Of a stretch of DNA of 56,259 bases, positions 47,705 through 56,259 are shown in pieces. The stretch is from Pleurotus djamor (taxonomy: Eukaryota > Basidiomycota > Agaricomycetes > Agaricales > Pleurotaceae). Location: positions 1 through 56,259 of the forward strand of contig JAPEVF010000274.1 of assembly GCA_029747585.1 (NCBI GenBank). Direction: 5' to 3'. The translations under genes and the position numbers were made by a program. The notes under the pieces were generated by a model. That model was not told the origin of the DNA. It saw only the letters and a list, made by a program, of their open reading frames with translations, and did no database searches. Each line of letters starts with the position of its first letter. The first letter of the stretch is position 1.

Positions 47705-48109
47705 CGTTATGAGAGTGAGTTCAGATGGTGAGGTTAATGTTGCAAGAAGGGTGTTGAACGCCTTGAGATCGAAGGTTGGCGAAATGGAAGCGCCCTTTAT
47801 ACGAATCCTTTGAGAGCTGACGTCGTTGACTTGGAGGTAGTTGACATCATCGGATGATCGCATGGAATCAAGAACTATGAGCCCGAACACTGAGGGTGGC
47901 TGGTGAAGGGATCGCGGATCCGGTATGAGCATAACGGCGGAGAACACACCTCTTACTTATCCACATGCACACTTGCATTGAATTGTTTCGAAGCTTCAGC
48001 GATCCTCGGGCGGGAAGGGTATACATTTGCGATATTTCGGTCCTGGTAAAACGTGCTCGATGGGAACAATCTTTTCCTCTTCCTGGGCGACTGACATTGA
48101 CTGTATTGG
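47705..48109. other. Promoter region of peptide P1
   Basis: This 405-bp stretch lies between the P1 start and the end of the UstYa-like gene on the same strand. Apart from the TATA box, nothing recognised. Confidence 0.5.
47796..47801 (-). promoter_or_regulatory. TATA box of peptide gene P1
   Basis: TATAAA on the minus strand, about 92 bp before the ATG, within CGTATAAAGGGC. Peptide gene P2 has the same CGTATAAAG core at a similar distance. Confidence 0.6.
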
Positions 48110-49232
48110 CTAATTCATCGTCGACATCGATGTAGTTCTTGAATCAGAACTTCCCGTCGCCACTACACCCGGAGCCCTCGATCCCGACCATTCCCTCAGC
48201 TTCTCAAAGTTTCGACACATCCTTTTCTGGTTGAATCGAGGTCGGAGGTTTGGACGTGCATCCTTGTGCTTCTTCGAGCCCTCATCGACATCCAAGAACC
48301 AAGACACCACGCTGATGTCGGCAGAGCACATCACTGATTGGCGGAGGATGTCAATGCAATGTGCGACATGTTCATCTTCTGGGAAGTACGTGACGCCGTT
48401 TGGGACGNTTTTTGGTTGGTCGCGATGGGCGGGGAACACTGCGCATGTGGTGATGGTGATGATTGGTTTTGTAGCGTTCCGGCTCGAGGTGATGACGAAC
48501 GTAGTCCTGAACGCGTTCAAGAAGATGAGTCCAGGAAAAGCCGCGACCATGGTGGACAGGGATGTCAACGTACTAAGCAATGCAATTGATGGAAGACATC
48601 TAAGCCACCATACAGTTGAGAACGGTTTCCCAAAAACGGGATGGTGGGGTCAGCAAGGCGATTATTTTCCTCCTCAATCAAGGCGACTATAGCATCTGGA
48701 GAACACCAAGCGAGCTAACAGGCACCAATGGCTGGCAAAACATCGAGGACACTTACATTTCTGAGTGTCATACAGGTCGGACCATGCCTGGTCCATGATA
48801 ACCGTAGACGGGCCATCGAATGCAGACAGCTGCTCTTCGTCAAGAAATCCAGTATGGAAACGGATCTGCTCGTATTCAAGTAGAGATTCTGCAGGTGCTG
48901 TTTAGTAAAAGGTGAGGAAAATGAGTCGTCTGGGCAGACTAGACGATGGGAAAAGTCGTCGTACTGTACAGCAGCTCGCGAAAGACTTCAGGTACAGGTG
49001 CGTGGGTGAGCAACGCCTGGGTCATCGCAATGCTGGTAACCAGCAGGAAGAGGATTCCCGCTAGATAGAACATCGGAGACAGGATGGTGGCTTCACTGCG
49101 ATCGATGGGCTCATGCCACCGGGTATCTTCGTGGTCAGCGTCAGGTGGAAGAGCGTCAAAGCCATGCTCAACGAGTTCGATGGATTGAGTACTAGCAGGT
49201 TCCGCAAAGCATCGCCTAATAGTTTTGAACAT
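48110..49232 (-). CDS. UstYa-like (DUF3328) oxidase M1
   Basis: Starts MFKTIRRCFAEPASTQ. One membrane helix (FYLAGILFLLVTSIAM) lies near residues 55-75. The luminal part has the family order: PAESLLEYEQIRFHTGF, VIMDQAWSDLY, DVFHQLHCLDYVRHHLEP, HVAHCIDILRQSVMCSADIS and MCRNFEKLREW. Both HxxHC motifs are present (HQLHC and HVAHC). UstYa-family proteins are copper-type oxidases that cyclise, hydroxylate or crosslink ribosomal peptides in ustiloxin, asperipin and related pathways. The substrate here is inferred to be a nearby peptide. An N at 48408 beside a T run falls in coding sequence, in the linker between the motifs. Confidence 0.87.
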
Positions 49233-49612
49233 GGTAGTGACGGGGCAGCGTCTTCAAGCGTTCAAGTTGAGGGACGGGGTGGTTGCGAGAAATTCCAGCT
49301 TGGGAGAGCTGAGACCACATTACCATTACTTCGTTCCGTAGACCACGTCATCGTCATCGTCGGCGTCGGCGAGGGCACCGAGACCGAGCTTCTTGTCAAT
49401 CCAATCCTGAGAGTTCGTCGACTCTACGGTGATGAACATAGAACAGTCCTCAGACTGGTGAGAGGCTGATCAATCGTAGAGTAGATCATGTAGTAGAGGA
49501 TGATAGGAATTTTCAGAACTCCGGAGAAGCTGACTCTCATTCTGGGAAGTAATTCAATACAGAGTGCATATCATGATCGCAATTGAATGACAGGAACCTA
49601 CGTAATGCGACC
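49233..49612. other. Intergenic region between the two UstYa-like genes
   Basis: Both genes are on the minus strand. It should contain the promoter of M1; nothing else recognised. Confidence 0.5.
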
Positions 49613-50477
49613 TCATTCATGCCAAATTGAACCGATGCGTCGCTCAAACGCCCATGCCCTGATCTTCTCGAAATTCCTGCATGTGTGCAATTGGTCGAAC
49701 CGGTGAAATGGATGCCCGTCATCGAGGTTGTAAAACGTGTTCACGCTCACGTCCGCAGAACACATCAACGACTGCCGGACACTATTAACGCAATGCCTGA
49801 GCTGCACCTCACGACTCATCGGCATGATGCCACCATGGTAGATGCCTTGCGCGGAGCTATTGTATCGATGAGGGTACGCCGACATACGAATCATATCCTG
49901 TCCGGAAAATTAGTTGGGCATCATGGCATATTGACTACGTACACACCAAGCAGCGAAGTTGATGAAATACGTCCAATTCACCGATATACACATTCGTTCC
50001 GGGAACGAGGACGGTTGGGTCAATCAACTGACGGGCCTCCTGGGGTAGGAGATACGAGACGCTATCTGTCAGAAACATCTTCCTTGGTAAGTATAGAGGC
50101 ATTGTACACGGTTATTGTAGCAACTCGCCTTTATACAGTTCAAGCCAAGCAGCATCCATCGCATCGGTGGGGGGGCCTTGAAAGACCGTCTGGGGTTCGT
50201 TGAGAAAACCGGTGTTGAACCGTTTGATCTCATACTCGACGACACGCTCGGCGGGGGCTTGAGGAAAACGCCAAGGTCATTCTTCTGTGATGTGAAGTAG
50301 AGAGACCGGGAACTCACAGTATATTGGACTCGAGGATGCCTTCATGACCCGTGCCCGGAAGAGCATGAATATCAAGAGGGTGTTGATGATGCAAAGTAGT
50401 CGAAAGGCAATCCGTTCGTAGTGGATTATCTGTGCCCTACGAGAGCGGTTGGGAATCCCCGCAGAGATTCTCATCAT
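49613..50477 (-). CDS. UstYa-like (DUF3328) protein M2 with degenerate histidine motifs
   Basis: Starts MMRISAGIPNRSRRAQ; a second ATG follows immediately. One membrane helix (LLCIINTLLIFMLF) lies near residues 28-42. Family segments are PAERVVEYEIKRFNTGFLN, MDAAWLELYK, LDVFHQLRCLDMIRM, RHCVNSVRQSLMCSADVSV and TCRNFEKIRAW. Where M1 has HQLHC and HVAHC, this copy reads HQLRC and QLRHC, so one histidine is replaced in each motif. It may be inactive alone, act as a partner of M1, or bind peptide. The splice after LYK uses a GC donor (GCGAGT). The frame is otherwise open. Confidence 0.83.
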
Positions 50478-51599
50478 CGAACCGACAAAGGATGGGGCTG
50501 GGGGGTTGGGGGTTGATGTTGAGGCCTGAGGCTTTGAAGGTCAGACGGGACGCGTGAAGTTTGAGGATGGAGCGCGAGGCCAGGTGTTGTTCCAGCTTCT
50601 GGCGCCCGTGATACGGCTTCTTTCAGAATCTCAAGAAGAGGATGGCGGCGCGAAAGTCACATTAGGAATTGCTCGGTGGGCCAGCGTGCCAGGACATGGC
50701 GTTGGAGCCTGGAGGGCGCGATCAGCGTGATGTAAGTATCATAAGGACCTAAGGTAGACGATCATGATGATGATGGGTGAAATGTGGGGTCGACTTCGCA
50801 GGTTCCATACCATGTTTGAGGTAATTCTGAGAAGGCCGTACAAGGAAGATGGTGGCCTGTTTGTGTGGTGGCGTTCTGAGAATTGGTTGAGATGCTGGGT
50901 TCAACTCCGCGGCGTCGCCTACTCAAGCGCCCAACAGAACCTCCAGGACCAACACCGATAGACGCAGGCTGATGGACCCTTCTGTTCATCCTGAAGCTTC
51001 CCCACCGACTGAAAGTCTCCGCACAATCCAATCTCACATATTTTCACAGTGGCTTTTTGACGCACTCAAAATTGTACAAGGCTATTGCGTGTGCCTACTA
51101 GTACTACAGAGCCAGTCTGTCACTGAGATCGTTCGAGCATAGCGGAGCGGCCATCGGTCAACTCTCGAGTTTTGGTAAAAAGTATGATCATCATTGTTTC
51201 AGGACAAAGAAGATTCAGGAGAGATTTCTATCCGCATGGGACGAATCAACCAACAAGTCTTACCATCGCCCCGATTCTCGAATGACAACATCTCATCCTA
51301 AAAAATAGGAAATGATCTCATACGGTTCCGACGCTCAAACGCTTGGTCTTTTTCGTGTCTGTCTTGTCATTCCGCAGTTATACTAGGACCGGATCCGCGA
51401 TTCCTTCGTTTTTCTTCAGGAACTTCCGCTCATCGTTCAGGCTCGGGATCTCTATTCACCACCGAAGTCCCTCATGGCCAGCCCAGCTCAGTGCCCTTCG
51501 CTCGGGGAGCTTGGACGCGTATAAAGAGCCTCCGCATCTTGGCAAGGCTGCCCTCCAACGCAGCAAAGTAGTCCCTTCAACTCGTCTAAACACCTCACC
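50478..51599. other. Divergent intergenic region between UstYa-like M2 and peptide P2
   Basis: 1.1 kb with no recognisable gene. It should hold the promoters of M2 and P2. Confidence 0.5.
51520..51525 (+). promoter_or_regulatory. TATA box of peptide gene P2
   Basis: TATAAA about 75-80 bp before the ATG, within GCGTATAAAGAGCC. It matches the core found upstream of P1. Confidence 0.6.
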
Positions 51600-52010
51600 A
51601 TGAAATTCGTTTCTTCCTTTTTCGTCCTCTCTGCACTCGCAATGATGGCTTTGTCCTCCAACTGTGACAACTCAGACGCCGCGTCATCCCCTCCAGCCAA
51701 CCCCCAAGACCGTCTATTGCCCTTTGCATATCCAATTGGTGGGTCTAACCTCTTCAAGTAGCCTTATCGCGACTTTTCATTGACTAACATGTCGCCAGGC
51801 GAGAAGGAGCCCATGAATGTGGATGAAGTCCCGGGTACTTCAGGAAATTCAATCGCCCACATCTTCAAGGCTACGTTCGAAGACCCGGATAGAGCGGGCT
51901 GCATTCCACATGGGCGCTCTTGCGGTGGCTGGGGACCTGGAACAAAACGCTGCTGCAAGCCGTACTCTTGCTACGCGATCATTTTTGGTGCGGGTGGTTG
52001 GTGCTGGTAG
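51600..52010 (+). CDS. Secreted six-cysteine knottin-like peptide precursor P2 (116 aa)
   Basis: Two exons, 51600-51738 and 51799-52010, total 351 nt. The signal peptide is MKFVSSFFVLSALAMMALSS. The pro-region carries DRLLPFAYPIG, after which a phase-1 intron falls exactly as in P1. The C-terminal domain runs from CIPHGRSC to GAGGWCW, with cysteines spaced C-x6-C-x9-CC-x4-C-x10-C. The last 37 residues are rich in Gly and aromatics. Shared features with P1 are the LPFAYP[VI]G pro-motif, the C-I-P-x-G-x-S-C start and the IFG[VA]GGWC end. Outside these the sequences differ widely, which suggests old or fast divergence. Function is unknown. Confidence 0.85.
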
Positions 52011-52764
52011 ATTAGGTGGGTGATATACAACCGAAGAGCTGGAATCCATTGCTGAAGATATTGACAAAGCTTTACAGATCGTTGCACCAAGCCTTTGAGC
52101 TTAAGCCGCATCCGTCACCACAGCCCCTTCCCTTCCATGCATTCATCAATTCAGACCTTTCGTCCTTTTTTTTCGTGTTCTTTACCCCCTTTCCCCCTTC
52201 CCCCCAAGCTGTCATTTATCGTCGCTCGTTCTGATTCTCACCCTTGGTACGCTACTTCAGCACCCCAGCCAACAAACTTGGTATCATCATTCATTTACCC
52301 CAAAGTGTCTCCAATGTCAAAATCAAAATCCACCTCGTACTTTTCCCAATGGACTGGCAGTGTAGAGAGAGTATCCTACTTGTATTCTCCTGTCCTCCAA
52401 AAATTGCGACTCGGTTTTGATCTTTGAAAAGCCGCCGACCGTTTCCAGGACCAATCAAATGCAAGGAGCCTCAGTAGGTGTCTACATATACAGCGCAGGA
52501 TGGATGGAAACATCCGTAATGTCGAGGCGAATCACACTCTTGAAGAGGAATCGATCGACAGATTTGCCCAACTTCGTAAGTAATATCAACCACGTATGGG
52601 GCCTGCCCTCTCGCCATAAATTAGATGCAATCATCAAATCTAACGTAGATAACGCGACGTCAACGCGACGTGCCACCCCCAAGCCATCCCTTGAGGCTTC
52701 GATGTTTAAAGTGCAGGCATGCTTCCCCTGGTACCCCTTGATTCTCCTATCCTTGAGGATGATT
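52011..52764. other. Intergenic region downstream of P2
   Basis: It contains pyrimidine-rich tracts (about 52120-52230) and no recognised gene. The 171-codon frame at 52417 runs antisense into the end of the DUF6533 gene and is a shadow. Confidence 0.5.
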
Positions 52765-54463
52765 TTAAGCATTCAGAATCGTCGACGAGATGTCACTCTT
52801 CCAGGAAAAGGCAGAGAAGCCCGTTGTGTTCGCGTTTCTATTGGGCATTCTTGGCGCGAATTGGATGGGTGCATCGATGGCTCTGGTGGTCAGCGTGTCG
52901 CCATGAAGCTTGGTCACGGATTTATCGCGTAGATTGAGCATGAGCCGCGAAATCAAAGTCGATGCGAGTCTGTGGAGAGATGCGCCCATTACTGTGTTTT
53001 TCGTCACGCTAGGATAGATCTTTAAAGCGTACATGTTGATTATATCGGTTAGCAAAGCCTTCAAGGCGGGCTAAGGCAAGATCAATCAATCAGGGAAGGG
53101 ACCATTCAAATGTAGGACCCACAGGCCCTAGCTGCCGTTCAAAGTGAGAAAGCTCAAGTCCCCCTGTGGTAATACTACTCACCAAGAGCATCAGTATATT
53201 TGCAAAGTTTGTGATAAAGAGCACTCTGAGAGAAAGGGGATTCATTCAGCCTTGTGAACACTAATTTAGCGAAGCGTCCATACCCAAAGTAGACAGCACC
53301 TAATATCGGGGAGGTATTCTGTCATCAGGATACGTTATACGTGCCTTACGGGAGTGACCTACCATCGCGTATTAACGCTGACCACAACGTGAAGCTATCT
53401 GGGAAGTCACGTAAAAGGATCAGAGTTTTCCTCAAAGTCAGGGAGAAAACCGTAAAATCCAGAAGGAACAGTCCCGCCCAATTTCCCGCCAACTCTGAGC
53501 GCATTGGTCAGAGAGACGCGTTTGGTTACACATTGTACTCACGATTCCCTCTATTCAGGAGGAAGATAAATGACGTCCTCTTGAGTTTATGCCATCAGCA
53601 AAAATTACATCACTCACTGAGAGTGGTTGTATACGTTGATGCATAGGCTTTCTTGTGCGTGGAGCTTGTTTGATTTGTCCATAATTGTCCAGAGTACCTA
53701 CGAAAGGTAGATACGTGGTCAGCTGCGTAGGGCGAATAGAACCACATGGGTAGGTCCTACAGCTCCGTGAATGATCATGCTAAAGATTAAGCCAGAAAGG
53801 CATACGGTGACTCGGCGATTATAGGCATATAATGCTGAAGTTCGAATCACCAATATCACTGTACTGCCATGAGAAGCTTGAGGAGAAGGCTGAAATGATT
53901 GACAACCGTACCTGCGATGACCGTATGTGCGTATGCAAGACGAAAGTTGGCGAATACCCTATGGTATATGTAACAACCGCGGGGATGTTAGGGTAAAACT
54001 TCGCTAGTCACGCCTGGTAGCACACTCACCTCTACGAGTTCATCGCGAGGGAGAAGGTTGAGTTAGTTGGATGTATTAGAGAAAGGAAAGGGACATACAT
54101 TGCCGGGAAGGAGGAAGTCTGGTCTCAGTAACATAACGACGGTCGGGACGTATCCTAGGAGGACACCGTAGCGGTTTACAAAGAACAGTATTGGAACAAG
54201 AGAGAGCTTGGGCCTCCTCCAGAAACGTTCGACCTCAAGGTCAAAGGTCAAAAGGTAGTCGTAGAATAATATCGCTGTCGATCATGGTCAGGTCGTTTGT
54301 AAAAAGTGAGAAACACTATTAGTTTTTACCCAGAGATATGACTTCAACGTAGTTTTGGATAGTCCTGGACGGATGTCTTCAATGAAGGAAAAATAGGTTG
54401 ACTTCATCACACCTACACCTGAAGTAAAACCGCAGAGCCAGCATCACTGAAGTCGAAAGGCAT
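52765..54463 (-). CDS. DUF6533 seven-pass membrane protein (paralog K)
   Basis: Starts MPFDFSDAGSAVLLQ, then TIQNYVEVISLAILFYDYLL, TFDLEVERFWRRPKLSL, ILFFVNRYGVLLGYVPTVVM, FANFRLAYAHTVIA, ILVIRTSALYAYNRRVTVCL and LHRLASTLISRLMLNLRDKS. It ends ISSTILNA at 52765. The exon order matches the two DUF6533 genes at 31.6-36.3 kb, but the sequence is more distant. It adjoins peptide gene P2. Function is unknown; about seven helices are expected. Small middle exons were not all placed with certainty. Confidence 0.75.
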
Positions 54464-55647
54464 GGCGATGTTGTGGGACTACGAGACACATTGTCCACAC
54501 CCATGCTTCCCCGTTTTATAAGAACGAAAACAAGGAGGAACCCAATGTACATGGATATCGACAAGGGGATTAGTCCTTGTCTTGCGCTGAAGCCCATGGA
54601 ACATGCTCCCTTTGCTTTGATAGATCCATTGACATCAATGCAGGATGGGCGTCACCCAGGCGTTGTCCGAGACATAGCTCGCGGGCGGCGACTGAGTCAA
54701 CCGCTGGAGCACCGGTTTGATGATTTGACAACGCTTGACCACGAGCCCAGGTCAATCTCGAACCATAGGTTTGTCCGCCAAGCTGATGTGTGCAGTTCCG
54801 ACCAGAAGCATAAGCGAGCCGTTGTAGCATTGGGAGTGTTTGGTCAAATGAGGGTTCGTAGGAGTCGGAGCAAGGCTCCTGGCCATGTGAGGCAGGCCGA
54901 CGGAGGGACCACCGATACCGAGTCTGTGGGGTGGAATTCGAGCGTCCTACTCATTGAAGTGTCTCTAAAGCGACTCATTGGGAGTGACAAGATCGTGATA
55001 CTTATAGGGCTCGGAAGTTGCTCGTGGGTTCCGATCGGGAGGCGGGGGCGCTTCTTGAGCGCTTCACCTCAGGACGTCGCACTTATGTCTCTCCGAGCCT
55101 TCGACTGAGTATTACTTCCTGGTACGCTACTGCAGTATCCTGGCCCGTTGACTCGGTATAAAATCGTGAAACTCTGCAGACGCAAGTACCTGGAAGAGCG
55201 TGATTCCCCAAGATACAATAAAAATACAACGATAAAGGCTCTATAAAGGCTACACAACCTCNTCAAAGNNTCTCTCTATANANCCCGNTCAGCCCTTACA
55301 GCCTCAATAACTGCGTCAACTTTTTTCAGGCGAGCTCGAGCATTCGCTTTCCGTGTCGGAGACAGTTTCCAAGGAACTTTCCTAATAGCATTTCAGTTTT
55401 GGCGACAAGGAAGAAAGAATCTCCTAGTAGCATACCATAGCAAGCCCCCGTGGTTTACATGTGATGGTCTGAACGCGCCAAACATGAATGAACGTCGCGA
55501 AGAGGAGGATGAGATGAAGAACGTTCCGGCAGGACCGTGAGCGCTTTGAGGAGACTCCCACAAGCACAAACAAACACTTCCTCGACCGACCCTTCCAACA
55601 ACGTCGTCCACTCCGAATCGCATTTCTCTCCACGCATCGCTTCGAGC
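54464..55647. other. Divergent intergenic region with clustered N bases
   Basis: An unspliced 211-codon frame (54473-55108, plus) has no recognisable domain. Several N bases lie between about 55262 and 55290. The promoters of paralog K and of the splicing factor gene should be here. Confidence 0.45.
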
Positions 55648-56259
55648 ATGGACGTCGACATGGAAAATGGGTCTGCGGCCAATGGTACTGTCAACGGCAC
55701 AGACGTGAATGGGAAAGACTCCGTGAACGCGTTGCGTTTTGCTAGTGGGCTTATTTTACCTCCCCCAGAAATTAAATGTGAGTCGTGATCCTTGTCTCCA
55801 GTGTTATAAATGCTCAAGTAGATCTGGAATAGCCGTCGTTGACCGTACCGCGCAGTTCGTCGCACGCTCTGCCAANCCCCCCGCAATTCGAGGACAAAAT
55901 CCGCGAGGGACAGCGCTCTGACCCCAAGTTTTCGTTCCTAAACCCTGCCGATCCGTATCATGCATACTACAGACACAGAATAGAGAAAGTGATGCGCGGA
56001 GAAGCGTTGGATGATGGGCCTCAAGAGAAGGTGGACAAAGAGGCTACCCAAGGACAACAAGCTGAGCCGATAGACTTTGGTGTTGAGCCTCCAGCCCCGG
56101 AATTCGTGATGGACTTGCCGAATATCAGTGCAATTGACCTGTAAGCACGAATACTTCCTTTGAAAACACACTGCAAGACTCTCATCACCATATAGAGATA
56201 TTATGAAGCTTACTGCACTATTTACCGCGCGACGGGGTCGTAATTTCCTCGCTTCCCTC
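55648..56259 (+). CDS. PRP21: Splicing factor 3a subunit 1 / Prp21 (5' part, runs off the window)
   Basis: Exons 55648-55777, 55833-56140 and 56196 to the window end. The start is MDVDMENGSAANG. ASGLILPPPEIK, VVDRTAQFVARSA and PPQFEDKIREGQ follow, then FSFLNPADPYHAYYRHRIEK: the first SURP module of SF3a1. The last exon begins DIMKLTALFTARRGRNF, the start of the second SURP module. The protein is a core part of U2 snRNP in the nucleus and is needed for prespliceosome assembly. An N beside a C run at 55876 lies in exon 2. The acceptor of exon 2 is the AG at 55831-55832, since an earlier one would bring in a stop. Confidence 0.9.

Noticed and set aside
47330..52010. Reading the peptide pair as a classical ustiloxin-type precursor system
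   Set aside because: The precursors have no repeated cores and no regular Kex2 KR spacers, so only the UstYa-like enzymes resemble that pathway.
54473..55108. 211-codon unspliced open frame on the plus strand
   Set aside because: It is the longest unexplained frame here, but it lacks introns in an intron-dense region and has no recognisable motif. I keep it as intergenic unless transcripts support it.
52247..55145. Similar short strings (tggtacgctact) at about 52248 and 55120
   Set aside because: Only about 12 bases match exactly, with no extended similarity; probably chance.
1..56259. CRISPR arrays, tRNA and rRNA genes, prokaryotic operons
   Set aside because: No regularly spaced direct repeats, no convincing tRNA B-box with matching cloverleaf, no rRNA-like blocks; all genes are intron-rich and eukaryotic.

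Overview
This window looks like nuclear DNA of a mushroom-forming basidiomycete (Agaricomycetes). Nearly every gene is broken by many 45-70 nt introns. The gene families are typical of that group: DUF6533 and DUF6534 seven-pass membrane proteins, a DUF3433 protein and a PIF/Harbinger-type transposon. Five ordinary eukaryotic genes anchor the call: eIF3g, ATP synthase subunit k, delta-12 desaturase, a GPI-type GH16 glucanase and SF3a1/Prp21. I assembled the gene models by eye from splice sites and reading-frame continuity, so small exons may be off by a few bases.

Layout. 1-5744: a complete two-gene Harbinger-like transposon (1614-5741) preceded head-to-tail by the identical right end of a second copy (1-1610). 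5743-8917: a DUF3433 membrane protein whose start codon touches the transposon. 9175-9977: a coiled-coil protein. 10696-11923: eIF3g (minus). 12779-28200: five DUF6534 membrane proteins around one monocarboxylate-type MFS transporter. 28440-29997: a GPI-type GH16 glucanase. 31592-36316: two DUF6533 membrane proteins. 36754-43729: three oleate-desaturase paralogs with ATP synthase subunit k between two of them. 43977-44667: a 473-bp MITE-like element inserted in the relic of an MFS gene. 45001-46536: a further seven-pass, receptor-like protein. 47330-52010: the most interesting block. 52765-54463: a third DUF6533 gene. 55648-end: the start of SF3a1/Prp21.

The 47.3-52.0 kb block holds two paralogous small secreted peptides with a six-cysteine C-C-CC-C-C (inhibitor-cystine-knot-like) framework. 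They flank two UstYa-like (DUF3328) proteins, the family that oxidatively modifies fungal ribosomal peptides. One UstYa-like protein keeps both HxxHC motifs; the other has lost a histidine in each. This arrangement suggests a small peptide-maturation cluster of a kind I do not recognise. The link between peptides and enzymes is inferred from proximity and family knowledge only.

Sequence quality: most isolated N bases sit beside homopolymer runs, so frames next to them (6461, 8757, 26781, 31736, 37070, 48408, 55876) should be treated with care.
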